Of a stretch of 64,000 nt of DNA, positions 27,732-37,161 are shown piece by piece; the stretch's first letter is position 1, and each line of letters starts with the position of its first letter. The translations under genes and the position numbers were made by a program. Source of the stretch: an uncultured Oxalicibacterium sp. (lineage in GTDB: Bacteria; Pseudomonadota; Gammaproteobacteria; Burkholderiales; Burkholderiaceae_D); NCBI RefSeq assembly GCF_913776015.1, contig NZ_CAJYMD010000001.1:41844-105843 (forward strand), in the 5' to 3' direction. The notes under the pieces are model-generated. The model worked only from the letters and a program-made list of their open reading frames with translations. It was not told the origin of the DNA and made no database searches.

Positions 27732-28352
27732 TCAGAAGCGATAACCGACACCGACCCCAATCAACCAAGGGTCAACCTTGACTTGACTAATAGTCCCGGC
27801 AGCATTGCTCACATCGGAACGAATATAGACTTTCTTGACGTCCAGATTCAGCGACCAGTTGCGATTGATTTTGTAATCGATACCCGCTTGCAAAGCAGGT
27901 CCCACGCTGCTGCTTTCCAGATCGGCGCTACCATTCAACAAGTGAACGCTCGAAATACGTGTGTAGTTGATACCGGCACCCACGTATGGGCTGAACGTTT
28001 TTTCAGGCGTGAAGTGGTATTGCAATGTCAGCGTCGGTGGCAGATGCTTGAAGCTGCCGATGTCGCTACCATCCAGATAGACACGCTGCTTTTGCGGATA
28101 CGTAAGGACCAGTTCTGCCGCCCAGTTAGGCGTGAAGAAATAGCTGATATCGACTTCCGGAATCGTTTTCGAATCGATGGTCAGACGATTGGCTGCACCG
28201 GTACCACCAATAGGGTCAGACTTGTTTGCAGGGTCGAGATGGACTGCACGTACACGTACCAGCCATGGTCCTTCCTGTACTTGTTGTGCGAATGCTTGCG
28301 ATCCGGCGGCTGCCGACAGAATCATGACGAGTGCTGCAATACTTCTTTTCAC
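27732..28352 (-). CDS. ompW: OmpW-family outer membrane protein
   Basis: A 206-residue eight-stranded beta-barrel. It has a signal peptide ('IAALVMILSAAAGSQAFAQ'), the family segment 'GPWLVRVRAVHLDP', 'FFTPNWAAELVLTYPQ', 'LPPTLTLQYHF' and a C-terminal Phe ('GVGYRF') for BAM insertion. The start is GTG at 28352, with GGAGG 5 nt upstream; the upstream ATG at 28385 would put the ribosome site inside the gene. An FNR/Anr-type palindrome lies 60 bp upstream. OmpW homologues carry small hydrophobic molecules. Confidence 0.93.
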   Translation of the reverse strand: MKRSIAALVMILSAAAGSQAFAQQVQEGPWLVRVRAVHLDPANKSDPIGGTGAANRLTIDSKTIPEVDISYFFTPNWAAELVLTYPQKQRVYLDGSDIGSFKHLPPTLTLQYHFTPEKTFSPYVGAGINYTRISSVHLLNGSADLESSSVGPALQAGIDYKINRNWSLNLDVKKVYIRSDVSNAAGTISQVKVDPWLIGVGVGYRF

Positions 28353-28411
28353 AATAACCTCCAAAGTTGAATACAACACCGTCACGTTAAACGGTTCGAC
28401 AACTTCGGAAT

Positions 28412-28425
28412 TTGACGCTGGTCAA
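28412..28425. promoter_or_regulatory. FNR/Anr-type box upstream of ompW
   Basis: TTGAC-GCTG-GTCAA, a perfect inverted repeat matching the FNR/CRP-family pattern TTGAY-N4-RTCAA. Centred about 66 bp before the ompW start, a distance fitting class II activation from a site near -41. E. coli ompW is known to be FNR-controlled. Confidence 0.6.
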
Positions 28426-28498
28426 AAAAAGTATTGCTAATAAATTTCTGTTTCTTTGATATTAAATGGCACTGCACCCGGGATTCACGCCGTGATTC

Positions 28499-28867
28499 TC
28501 AACGCACTTTGGCTCGGGAATTGATATCGTCCAGGCACTCCTTGCCCTTGGCTGTGATGACGAATCCGTCAGTCGCATTTCCTGAAACATGCCCTTTGCG
28601 TTCAAGAAAAGTTGCCACATCCGGCGGGACTGGAAGCGAAGCATTGGCATCCAGCTGACACAATGCTTCCACGCATTGATGCAGAAACAGCGTCTGCTTT
28701 CCCTTCTCTGTCAGCGTTGGCATGCCTTTCGTGTGCGACACATATTTCAGCCCTGTCAGGCGCTTGATGTTACGCGCCACGCATGCGGATGGACGCGTTT
28801 TCTGCCATCCCATCGCGGCAATCTGCTTCAGTGCAGAAAACTCGTCCAGTGTTAACTCTTCACCCAT
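28499..28867 (-). CDS. Hypothetical protein
   Basis: A 122-residue soluble protein, mostly helical, beginning 'MGEELTLDEFSALKQIAAM'. It contains two similar 'LTEKGKQTL' / 'ITAKGKECL' segments, suggesting two winged-helix-like or repeated units. I do not recognise the family. The ATG at 28867 is chosen because the region upstream loses coding character and runs over the next gene. It lies 52 bp after the next minus-strand hypothetical gene, possibly one unit. Confidence 0.65.
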   Translation of the reverse strand: MGEELTLDEFSALKQIAAMGWQKTRPSACVARNIKRLTGLKYVSHTKGMPTLTEKGKQTLFLHQCVEALCQLDANASLPVPPDVATFLERKGHVSGNATDGFVITAKGKECLDDINSRAKVR

Positions 28868-28919
28868 GTTCGTTATCGTAAAAATCTGAATATGTCGCCA
28901 AAGGCGACATCCTTGTTGA

Positions 28920-29234
28920 TCAAAATCGCGGCAAGTCCGACAGCATGCGACCGGGCACATCGTGGTCGATCGTATCGATATCTTCAATGCCATGCTCATG
29001 ACAGACGATATGCACGCGCGGTCCCAGCACCAGTTCCTCGCCTGCCTTGAACGCCGTGGCGACCTCATCGCCGAAATGCAAGGCATCCACCACCAGACTC
29101 ACATCCTGCTCGACCATCGTCGCTTCCCACCCCGGAGAACCATTTCCCTTGCGGTGACCGCGACCCCAGCGCACCATTTCCACACGATCCCCCGTTGCAT
29201 TGAAACGTACGGCTTCGATCAGATATACCGACAT
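28920..29234 (-). CDS. Hypothetical protein
   Basis: A 104-residue soluble protein starting 'MSVYLIEAVRFNATGDRVEM', with strands suggestive of a small beta-rich domain and an acidic C-terminus. I recall similar short proteins as conserved hypotheticals in Burkholderiales but know no function. GGGAGGG precedes the ATG closely. Diverges from thiD. Confidence 0.7.
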   Translation of the reverse strand: MSVYLIEAVRFNATGDRVEMVRWGRGHRKGNGSPGWEATMVEQDVSLVVDALHFGDEVATAFKAGEELVLGPRVHIVCHEHGIEDIDTIDHDVPGRMLSDLPRF

Positions 29235-29450
29235 AATGTCCCTCCCAGAAATGATGGTATGAGCATGGTACGTTGCTCCTTACCAGAGAAGCAAGAAGCA
29301 ACATGAACAAGAAGGTTTTTTACTCCACGCAGACCAATCAATGCACGACCAAGTACACAGTTATAATAGCGCCCGTTTGTTCAAGCAAGGCAGTCACTGC
29401 CCCTCATTCACATCGCATGTCACTCCGCGATTGGCAAGGAATCGTTGCAC

Positions 29451-30248
29451 ATGAAACCTGATCATTCCCGCCCGGTTGTTCTCTGTCTTTCCGGCCACGA
29501 TCCCAGCGGTGGCGCCGGCCTGCAGGCCGATATCGAAGCGATCATGGCTCAAGGCTGCCATGCTGCGCCAACCGTCACTGCATTGACAGTACAAAATTCG
29601 ATCGATGTGTCCGATTTCCGTGTTCTCGATGCTGACTGGGTCCTCGCTCAGGCCGATGCCGTGATTAAGGATATGACGGTGGCGGGCGTCAAGCTCGGCA
29701 TGCTGGGCTCGGTTGCCATGGTTGATACGGTCGTACAAGTCTTGCAGCGCCTGCAAGGTTTGCCGATCGTCTGCGATCCGGTATTACGTGCGGGTGGCGG
29801 TGGCGCACTCGGTAAGGACGAAGTCGGCTACGCCATGCGCGAACGCTTGCTGCCTGTCGCAACCGTCGCCACACCGAACTTGCCGGAAGCACGCATTCTG
29901 GCCGAACTGCCAAATGGCACACCCGATGAATGTGCAGAAAAACTACTGCCGTTTTGCCAGCATCTGCTGATCACAGGCGGCCATGGCGAAGAAAGCCGCG
30001 TCCACAACCGTCTGTATTCGCGCGATGGATCTACTGCAACCTTCACCTGTGATCGTCTGCCTGGCAGCTATCACGGCTCTGGTTGCACGCTCGCCAGTGC
30101 TCTTGCGGGTCGTCTGGCATTGGGCGAAGACACGCATACGGCTGTTGAGAACGCGCTGGCTTATACCTGGCGCACACTGCGTGATGCCGATCGACCAGGC
30201 GCCGGTCAGTATTTCCCACGCCGCCTGCCCACCGACTTCTGCAACTGA
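29451..30248 (+). CDS. thiD: Hydroxymethylpyrimidine/phosphomethylpyrimidine kinase
   Basis: A 265-residue ribokinase-fold enzyme phosphorylating HMP and HMP-P in thiamine synthesis or salvage. N-terminal 'SGHDPSGGAGLQADI', 'TVTALTVQNS', 'VKLGMLGS', 'DPVLRAGGG' and the C-terminal anion-hole motif 'LPGSYHGSGCTLASA' are present. ATG at 29451 with AAGGA 10 nt upstream is used; a TTG two codons earlier is possible. A TATAAT (29362-29367) upstream may be part of its promoter. No other thi gene is close. Confidence 0.95.
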   Translation: MKPDHSRPVVLCLSGHDPSGGAGLQADIEAIMAQGCHAAPTVTALTVQNSIDVSDFRVLDADWVLAQADAVIKDMTVAGVKLGMLGSVAMVDTVVQVLQRLQGLPIVCDPVLRAGGGGALGKDEVGYAMRERLLPVATVATPNLPEARILAELPNGTPDECAEKLLPFCQHLLITGGHGEESRVHNRLYSRDGSTATFTCDRLPGSYHGSGCTLASALAGRLALGEDTHTAVENALAYTWRTLRDADRPGAGQYFPRRLPTDFCN

Positions 30249-30265
30249 ACATCCATCTTCACGCT

Positions 30266-30303
30266 AAAAGGCCTGCCAATTTTGATCGATTGACAGGCCT
30301 TTT
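30266..30303. terminator. Intrinsic terminator between thiD and the MFS gene
   Basis: AAAAGGCCTG paired with CAGGCCTTTT. It can act in both directions for the two convergent genes. Confidence 0.85.
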
Positions 30304-30320
30304 CGTTTTGAAGAAGGCGA

Positions 30321-31562
30321 TCAGTGTCGCTGTGGCCAGACACGTACAACCAGCGCCGCAAATGACATCAAGGTTGCGAGAACAATCACGCCATACCATC
30401 CCCACTGTGCCAGCATCAGGCTACCCAATGCTGCTCCCGCGGCCATTCCAACGAACATTCCGACAAACAGGACCGCGTTAAGACGACTGCGTGCAGCCGG
30501 GTCAAGTCCATACACGATCGTCTGATGCGCCACCAACGTTGCCTGCACACCGAAATCGAATCCGATCGCACAAAGTACCAGTAGGCACAGGCTGCCATCG
30601 ACCGAAAAGAAAGGTGCCAATCCCATTGCTGCAAACGACAGTGCAGCCAGACCGATACCAAGACGCGTCACCAGTTCAGGCCCCTTGCGATCGGCAATGC
30701 GTCCTGCCAATGGCGCTGCCAGCGCACCTGCAGCCCCTGCCAGCCCAAATGCACCGGCAGCCGTGCTACCAAGGTGAAACGGTGCGCCGTGCAACATTAA
30801 CGCCAGCGTCGACCAGAACGCACTGAAACCAACGGACAACAAACCTTGCGCCATCGCTGCACGACGCAACGAAGCATGTCGGCGTAGCAGATCCAGCATC
30901 GAGCCAAGCAAGGCACGATAGGCCAGTTGCGTCGTTGGCTTGAAGGCAGGCAGACTGCGTAGCAGGGCCAAGCCAATCATCGCGACACTGACGGCCGCAG
31001 CGATGAACATGACGCGCCACCCCATCTGTTCAGCCACAAAGCCACTGAGCACACGCGACAGCAAAATGCCGAGTAGCAAGCCGGTCATCACGGTACCCAC
31101 CACCTTGCCGCGATGCTGCTCGGGTGCGAGGATGGCCGCCGCCGGCACGATGTCCTGTGCCATGGTGGCAGACAAGCCGATTGCCAGTCCGGATGCCAGC
31201 AACAGACTCAGGCCGGATGATGTGCTTGCCAGCAGTAATGCCAGCACCAGCACAGCAACCTTGATCAGAATGATGCGACGGCGATCGTGCCGGTCGCCCA
31301 GCGGTGCCAGCAACAGGATGCCCAGCGCATAACCCAATTGCGAGGACATCGGCACCATGCCGACAGCACGATCCGATATCCCTAGATCGCTGCCGATCAC
31401 GCCCAGCATCGGTTGCGAATAATAAAGCGATGCGACGCTGAAGCCCGCGCTGGCAGCCAGCAGCCAGATCCGCATGCCGGAAAGACGCACGTCCCGTTTT
31501 AGCGGAGTCGCTCCAGTCGCTGCTAATACAGGCTCTGTATGCGTATTTTGAATGGAAGACAT
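30321..31562 (-). CDS. MFS transporter (YnfM/sugar-efflux-like group)
   Basis: A 413-residue 12-helix major facilitator. The conserved loop after helix 2 reads 'LAPLGDRHDRRRIILIK', and 'AGRIADRKG' follows in the second half. The profile fits proton-driven exporters of small molecules. It is transcribed divergently from a LysR-type regulator 98 bp away, which probably controls it. Substrate unknown. Confidence 0.85.
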   Translation of the reverse strand: MSSIQNTHTEPVLAATGATPLKRDVRLSGMRIWLLAASAGFSVASLYYSQPMLGVIGSDLGISDRAVGMVPMSSQLGYALGILLLAPLGDRHDRRRIILIKVAVLVLALLLASTSSGLSLLLASGLAIGLSATMAQDIVPAAAILAPEQHRGKVVGTVMTGLLLGILLSRVLSGFVAEQMGWRVMFIAAAVSVAMIGLALLRSLPAFKPTTQLAYRALLGSMLDLLRRHASLRRAAMAQGLLSVGFSAFWSTLALMLHGAPFHLGSTAAGAFGLAGAAGALAAPLAGRIADRKGPELVTRLGIGLAALSFAAMGLAPFFSVDGSLCLLVLCAIGFDFGVQATLVAHQTIVYGLDPAARSRLNAVLFVGMFVGMAAGAALGSLMLAQWGWYGVIVLATLMSFAALVVRVWPQRH

Positions 31563-31660
31563 ACTCGTTTCTCCAGTTGATAAAAGCTGAAACGAAGTCT
31601 GATCCTATAAACCTCGGCATGGTAGTAGCACCATGCGCAGAATTGTTATACGCTTTACGC

Positions 31661-32611
31661 ATGACAAAACTATCATCCCCAGCCGTCAGCTCAGATCGGA
31701 TCGAGCTGATGCAAACCTTCGTCCGTATTGTCCAGGCCGGCAGCCTGTCTGCTGCCGCAACGCAAATGGGTACAACCCAACCCACCATCAGCCGCCGTCT
31801 GCAGCAACTGGAACGCTCACTTGGCCTGCGATTGCTGCAACGCTCCACGCATGCGATGAAGCTGACCGAAGATGGCGAACGATGCTATGAACGCGCCAGA
31901 GAACTGCTGGCCGGCTGGGAAGCATTTGAAACCGATCTGCGCGCGGCAAGCAGTGAAGTCAGCGGCTCTTTGCGCGTGATCGTGCCGCATGCGTTCGGGC
32001 AAAAACAACTGATCGGACCGTTGGCCGAATTCATGCGCCGCTATCCGGGCATCACGATCGAATGGATACTGCATGACCGTGGCAGCGACTTCATCACGCA
32101 AGGCATCGATTGCGCGATTCAGGTTGGCGAAACCAATGATCCATCGGTCGTCGCCATCAAGCTTGCAGAAGTGCCACGCATGATGGTGGCATCGCCTGCC
32201 TTGCTGGCGCGTTATGGCATGCCGCAGCATGCGCGCGATCTGACCGTACTCCCCTGGGTTGCCATTCCGACTTTTTATCGACGCGAAGTCCTACTCACGC
32301 ACAGCGCAACTGGCGAGCAATGTCATGTCGCAATTCAGCCGCAATTGAGTTCGGATAGTTTGTATGCGCTGAGCAATGCGGCAGTGGAAGGTCTGGGTGT
32401 ATGCCTTGGCTCCTCATGGTTGATGGAAGAACATCTAGCGAGTGGACGGTTGGTTCAGCTGTTACCAGAATGGCAGGCAGCGCCCTTGCCAGTCTCCATC
32501 ATTTATCCGTACGCGCGCTTCTATCCTGCCCGTCTGCGGCATTTCATCGATACGATGCGGCAAGCCATGCCAGGTTCAGTGAGTGGTGCCGTTTCATGGC
32601 GCCGGGCTTGA
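31661..32611 (+). CDS. LysR-family transcriptional regulator
   Basis: A 316-residue regulator. The winged helix ('GSLSAAATQMGTTQPTISRR', then 'LERSLGLRLLQRST') is followed by a periplasmic-binding-like effector domain. ATG at 31661 gives the family length; an in-frame ATG at 31577 sits over the MFS promoter and is unlikely. Divergent from the MFS transporter gene, so it is its likely regulator. It ends 14 bp from the stop of the convergent AraC-type gene. Confidence 0.9.
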   Translation: MTKLSSPAVSSDRIELMQTFVRIVQAGSLSAAATQMGTTQPTISRRLQQLERSLGLRLLQRSTHAMKLTEDGERCYERARELLAGWEAFETDLRAASSEVSGSLRVIVPHAFGQKQLIGPLAEFMRRYPGITIEWILHDRGSDFITQGIDCAIQVGETNDPSVVAIKLAEVPRMMVASPALLARYGMPQHARDLTVLPWVAIPTFYRREVLLTHSATGEQCHVAIQPQLSSDSLYALSNAAVEGLGVCLGSSWLMEEHLASGRLVQLLPEWQAAPLPVSIIYPYARFYPARLRHFIDTMRQAMPGSVSGAVSWRRA

Positions 32612-32625
32612 TTGAGACGGAACGA

Positions 32626-33171
32626 TCATTCACTCATATCTGCCAGACACGCTTGTCTGCGCCAGGCTTGCGGTGACTGCCCACTCAGTTTTTTGAAGAC
32701 TCGCGTGAAATGTGACTGATCATAGAAACCTAGGGTATGCGCGATCTCCGTCAGTTTGATGTCCTGCTGCTTCATCGCCAGACACGCATGCGCCACACGT
32801 TTGCGCAGGATGAAGTCCCGTGGCGTCATGCCGCATGCGCGCTTGAACGCGCGTGAAAAATGACTCACGCTCAGATTCAGTGCCTGGGCAAGATCCACCG
32901 TGCGAATCGGCATGTGGATATGCGCATCGATATAGGCAGTGAGCCGATGCACCTGCCATGCACACAAGCCTGCATGGTCATTGTTGACGGCATCGCCTTC
33001 GGCAGACATCTGCGAGCCGGGACAAGACGGCGCAGCACGTTCGGCAGGACACGCCAGGCTGACAGAAATCGACATGACACCCAGACTGGCCATCGCAATC
33101 TGATAGGCGGACAGGCATTCTGGCGTCCGACGAGCCGAATCTGCGGATAGAACGCGAGGAATCGTATGCAT
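32626..33171 (-). CDS. AraC-family regulator, short form
   Basis: A 181-residue protein consisting of a variable N-terminus of about 75 residues without an obvious ligand domain and a C-terminal AraC/XylS DNA-binding domain with two helix-turn-helices ('TVDLAQALNLSVSHFSRAFK' and 'LTEIAHTLGFYDQSHFTRVF'). Two cysteines in the N-terminal part ('SLACPAERAAPSCPG') are unusual. It lies downstream of the two-component genes on the same strand, across 116 bp. Target unknown. Confidence 0.88.
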   Translation of the reverse strand: MHTIPRVLSADSARRTPECLSAYQIAMASLGVMSISVSLACPAERAAPSCPGSQMSAEGDAVNNDHAGLCAWQVHRLTAYIDAHIHMPIRTVDLAQALNLSVSHFSRAFKRACGMTPRDFILRKRVAHACLAMKQQDIKLTEIAHTLGFYDQSHFTRVFKKLSGQSPQAWRRQACLADMSE

Positions 33172-33248
33172 GGTTGACCCTGCGGGCTGTCAAAACGACA
33201 TCATGCAGTCCTTGCCGGTTATGCAAAAGACTCAAGTCGGCGGACCTG

Positions 33249-33270
33249 AACCAACACTTTCGTGTTGGTT
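33249..33270. repeat. Stem-loop with GAAA tetraloop downstream of the response regulator
   Basis: AACCAACAC/GTGTTGGTT around a GAAA loop on the minus strand. No T-run follows on that strand, so it is a weak terminator at best; it may protect the mRNA end. Confidence 0.5.
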
Positions 33271-33287
33271 TTCAACGTGAATTATAT

Positions 33288-33914
33288 TCAGGGCGTGACA
33301 AATCCCCTTTCGACGGCAATCGCCACCGCGTGTGTACGGTTGCGCGCCGACAGCTTGTCCATCAGGCTGCGTACATGCCCCTTGATCGTGTCTTCGGCCA
33401 AACCAAGATGGTCAGCAATTTCCTTGTTGGACAGGCCGCCCGCAATCAGTCCCAGTATCTCCAGTTCACGCCGCGTCAGATGCTCCTTCCCGAGATGATC
33501 AGCCAGATCTGCCGCAATCGCCGTTGGAAAATAGCGCTTGCCGACAGCGAGCACACGTACGGCTTCCGTCAGCTCGGTACGCAAGGCGGTCTTGAGCAGG
33601 TAGGCCTGCGCCCCGGCCTTGATGGCATGACTGGCACGTACATCGCCGCGATAAGTCGTCAGAATGCCGATCCGCGCGGTGGGAAATTCGTTGCGGATCA
33701 GGTGAATCGCATCGATGCCGTTCATCCGCGGCATTTGCAGGTCAATCAGCGCGACATCCGGCAAATGCGTGCGATACAGCGTCAATGCTTCCAGCCCGTC
33801 TGCGGCTTCAGCCACGACTTCCATATCCGGCTGGCTCTCGATCACGGCACGAATGCCTTCGATCATGAGCGGATGATCGTCTGCAATGAGTATGCGGATT
33901 TTTCTGTCAGTCAT
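33288..33914 (-). CDS. NarL/FixJ-family response regulator
   Basis: A 208-residue regulator: receiver domain with acidic pocket 'ADDHP' (about 11-15), phospho-acceptor Asp in 'ALIDLQMP' (about 58), Thr in 'ILTTYRG' and Lys in 'YLLKTA', then a LuxR-type helix-turn-helix ('LTRRELEILGLIAGGLSNKE'). It overlaps the sensor kinase gene by 8 bp and is its cognate partner. Confidence 0.95.
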   Translation of the reverse strand: MTDRKIRILIADDHPLMIEGIRAVIESQPDMEVVAEAADGLEALTLYRTHLPDVALIDLQMPRMNGIDAIHLIRNEFPTARIGILTTYRGDVRASHAIKAGAQAYLLKTALRTELTEAVRVLAVGKRYFPTAIAADLADHLGKEHLTRRELEILGLIAGGLSNKEIADHLGLAEDTIKGHVRSLMDKLSARNRTHAVAIAVERGFVTP

Positions 33915-36900
33915 GTTTTCTCCATTCCGCGATTCTGTTGAACCAGGCCTGCCATTTCAGCCAGCGACAACCACGCAGGCACGCCAGTACATCAACCGTT
34001 GTTCCTCCGTCGTCCCTATTGCGGATATCCAGAATCGCACCGATCTCGGACGCACGTTCACGCATGCCGGATACCCCCCAATGGCCTTCCTTGCCATATC
34101 GACCCAGATAGGCAGGCGGAATACCAATCCCATCGTCTCGGACAATCAAGCGAATGCGGGTTGCGGTGTAGAGCAGTTCCACGCGTACAGTGGTTGCCTG
34201 CGCGTGCAGAAAGGCATTCACGATCGCCTCGTGCGCAATGCCGTACAAATCGCGATGCAACGCTGCCGACATCTCCACAGGCGTGCCGCTGGATCTGATT
34301 TCGAAGACTGCACCACTGTCGCTTTCCAGGGTCCGCCCGAGTTCCTCCAGACGTTGTGCAAGATCGATGCGTACCGGCACCTGCGCATCACGCAAGTCGC
34401 GTACGCGGTCACGTCCTTCTTCGACCATTTTTTCGGTACGCAGCAGCGCTTTCTCAAGATCGTCCCGCGCACGGGTCTCGCTTGGCATGGCATTGGCAAT
34501 GACCTGCAATCGCAACAGCAAACCCTGCACGCCTTGCAGCAAGGTATCATGCAGTTCGCGCGCAATGCGCTCGCGTTCTGCATGCCGCGCCGCCAGACGA
34601 TCATGCATGCGACGCCGCAAACCGCGCATGCTCCAGACATAAGCCAGCATCAGGAGCAATACAATCAGCACGCCACCGAATATCTGGAAAAGCGGGCGCG
34701 CGTACAAGGTTGGCTCGATGGAAAAGGTATAAGTCGCCTCCTGTTCGCTGGGGATGCCGTCCTGATCCGTTGCGACAACACGGAAGCGATAGTCTCCCGC
34801 GTCCAGCCCCGTGTAGGTCGCTGACCGACGACGGCCCGCCACCTGCCAGTCGCTGTCGTAACCATCGAGGCGATAGCTGAACGACACCGTTTCCGGTGCC
34901 GACAGACTCAAGGCTGTGTAATCGATCACCAGGCGCTGCGTCGATGCAGGCAGCACGGCAGGCTGCAAATTCGCAAGCAATGCACCGTCGGCCACCACGG
35001 ATTCGATATGGGTCGACGGCCCGGCCTGATCCGACTGCACGCTCGCAGGATCGATCCAGAACACGCCATTACTGGTCGAGAACCAGAGCCGGTTATCCTC
35101 TGTCTTTACTGCCGTCGGCAACGGCAGCACCTGATACGGATCGTTTGCCAGTCCGCTTAAGCGACCGTACGACCGATAGCGCACGCGATGATTCGGCAAG
35201 GATGCGGCATGCATGAGTTCCGACGATTCAATCTGAAAAATGCCTGATCGTGTATGCACCCATAACTCAGGCATGGCGTCTGCATTTCCTGCCGTCTGTA
35301 CCGCCAGCATCGCATACACGTTACCGAAGGCAGACCAGTCCGGGACGTTCAGCCGCACGAAGCGGTCGTTCTCGATCCATCCCATGCCGTTCTGGCCGCC
35401 GACCCAGGTACGACCGCCGTGATGCAGAATGGCGGTGACATGGCCGATATCCAAGCCATCCTTGCTTGTCCAGCGCGTCACGCCATCTTCTTGCTGCCGG
35501 ATCAGCAAGCCGTCCCGATAACCAAACCAGACATTTCCCTGCGCATCGGTCGCGGCAGAAACCGGCATGATCTGGCTTGCAAGCGCTGAGACGGGGGGCA
35601 TTTTGTGCCAGGCATGATGCTTCCATACATACAGTCCCCGTCGATTGATGGATACCCAGAGGCTGTGCTTCGCATCCACCGCCAAAGCACGGACGGTTGA
35701 ATCGGCACTGCTTCCCGATGGCAGCGATGTCACGAAGCGCGGAATATCACCGACCGTTTTCCATATCCCCGCCGGACCGGCGATCCAGATGTTTTCCTGC
35801 GCATCGCGCATGGCAGCCGTAATCGGTGATGGCAGTGAGAAACGCTGCTGGTATTTGCCTTGCAGATGCGTTACCCCATGATTGCTGGTACCCGCCCACA
35901 AAGTCCCCATCCGGCCCGGTGCAAGCGCATAGTTCAGCCCATCCAGCGGCAGCCCGGACGGCATCAGGACACGCGTTCGCAACCGGTCCAGACCGGCGCT
36001 CGTGCCGATCCAGATGTTGTGTTCACGGTCGGCAAAGATCGGCCACACATAATTGGCGCTCAGACCATCCCGGAAGGAAAAAACCTGCGCCTTGCGCAAC
36101 CGCGTCGCATCCACTGGAAAATCCACATACCGCACACCCTGACCGAGTGTGCTGATCCACAGTCCACCGTCGTGGTCGACATGCAAATTGCTGGCGGGCA
36201 CATCCATCTGAAATGTGTCGACGGTCGTCCGCATCTGTTCGCGGGCGATCCGATACAGCACGCCCTTGTAGCGCTCTGCCAGCCAGATCGCACCATCTGG
36301 CGCCTGTGCAAACCCGCTTCCCCATTCCACCTTCACACCGGCATTGATGAATTGCCTGGTACCGGAAGGCAGATAAAACAGTTCTCCCGCAGTCGCCAAC
36401 CAGAGCGTATCCGTGCGATCAACAAACACGGCACGTGCTCTGCCCGCGGGCAAGCGCCAATCCTGCCATTCGGTTTGCCATCGTCGTCCGTCAAAACGTG
36501 CCAGCCCATCTTCCGCCGCCGCCCAGATTGCACCATCGTGGGTTCTGGCCATGCCGTACACCACGCCCGGCTGCAACTGCTCAGGCGAAAAACGTGTCAG
36601 GCCCTGCTTTCTGATTCGCACGACACCACCCGCACGTAACCCGACCCATAGCTCATCCTCCACGGCCAGAAGGCAAGAAACGATACCAATGGGTTTTGCA
36701 TCCGGGGTGCGATAAGGCGTGAAGTCAAAGCCGTCAAAGCGAAACAGGGAATCATTGGTCCCCAGCCATAGATAACCGTCGGCTGTCTGTGCAATTGCAC
36801 CAACCTGACTTGGCCCGCCATCCGCAGCCAGCCATCGGTGGTGCTCCATCCGGTTCGGAGGCTTGCTCAAGGCGTTACCGCATTGCCCAAGCAGTATCAA

Positions 36901-37026
36901 CAGGAGGCAGCATCCCAACGTCCAGCGAGGCACACCAGATGCGGCGCGCAACGAATGTGCAAACGAACATAGGGAAGCAAGAAGAGAAAGGGGATGCATG
37001 ATCGTGATTGCAGACAGAAACATCAT
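33907..37026 (-). CDS. Hybrid-sensor type histidine kinase with periplasmic two-component propeller
   Basis: A sensor kinase of about 1039 residues. Order: N-terminal membrane helix or signal ('LGCCLLLILLGQCGN'), about fourteen short propeller repeats of the Reg_prop type ('DGYLWLGTNDSLFRFDG', 'DGAIWAAAEDGLARFDG'), a Y_Y_Y domain ('FSYRLDGYDSDW'), a membrane helix ('FGGVLIVLLLMLAYVWSM'), HisKA_3 with phospho-His in 'IARELHDTLLQG', and HATPase_c ('HEAIVNAFLHA', 'DDGIGI', 'GVSGMRERA'). It has no receiver domain of its own. The start is unresolved: tandem ATGs at 37026/37023 or ATG at 36999, none with a good ribosome site. Such sensors often respond to carbohydrates, but the ligand is unknown. 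Confidence 0.92.
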   Translation of the reverse strand: MMFLSAITIMHPLSLLASLCSFAHSLRAASGVPRWTLGCCLLLILLGQCGNALSKPPNRMEHHRWLAADGGPSQVGAIAQTADGYLWLGTNDSLFRFDGFDFTPYRTPDAKPIGIVSCLLAVEDELWVGLRAGGVVRIRKQGLTRFSPEQLQPGVVYGMARTHDGAIWAAAEDGLARFDGRRWQTEWQDWRLPAGRARAVFVDRTDTLWLATAGELFYLPSGTRQFINAGVKVEWGSGFAQAPDGAIWLAERYKGVLYRIAREQMRTTVDTFQMDVPASNLHVDHDGGLWISTLGQGVRYVDFPVDATRLRKAQVFSFRDGLSANYVWPIFADREHNIWIGTSAGLDRLRTRVLMPSGLPLDGLNYALAPGRMGTLWAGTSNHGVTHLQGKYQQRFSLPSPITAAMRDAQENIWIAGPAGIWKTVGDIPRFVTSLPSGSSADSTVRALAVDAKHSLWVSINRRGLYVWKHHAWHKMPPVSALASQIMPVSAATDAQGNVWFGYRDGLLIRQQEDGVTRWTSKDGLDIGHVTAILHHGGRTWVGGQNGMGWIENDRFVRLNVPDWSAFGNVYAMLAVQTAGNADAMPELWVHTRSGIFQIESSELMHAASLPNHRVRYRSYGRLSGLANDPYQVLPLPTAVKTEDNRLWFSTSNGVFWIDPASVQSDQAGPSTHIESVVADGALLANLQPAVLPASTQRLVIDYTALSLSAPETVSFSYRLDGYDSDWQVAGRRRSATYTGLDAGDYRFRVVATDQDGIPSEQEATYTFSIEPTLYARPLFQIFGGVLIVLLLMLAYVWSMRGLRRRMHDRLAARHAERERIARELHDTLLQGVQGLLLRLQVIANAMPSETRARDDLEKALLRTEKMVEEGRDRVRDLRDAQVPVRIDLAQRLEELGRTLESDSGAVFEIRSSGTPVEMSAALHRDLYGIAHEAIVNAFLHAQATTVRVELLYTATRIRLIVRDDGIGIPPAYLGRYGKEGHWGVSGMRERASEIGAILDIRNRDDGGTTVDVLACLRGCRWLKWQAWFNRIAEWRKHD

Positions 37027-37032
37027 CCCGAC

Positions 37033-37062
37033 GAAAAAATGGGATACCACTAACGGTATCCC
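37033..37062 (-). terminator. Intrinsic terminator after the isochorismatase-family gene
   Basis: On the minus strand GGGATACC, loop GTTAGT, GGTATCCC, then ATTTTTT. It separates the five-gene cluster upstream from the kinase gene, whose start is within 40 bp. Confidence 0.88.
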
Positions 37063-37161
37063 GTGGTACGACCAAACGCGTGCTCGTGCGCGTTGCGCGG
37101 TAGAGCCAGGCCGATGAGTAGCCTGCCAACCGTTTGCGCATTTGCCACGCATTGCATACGC

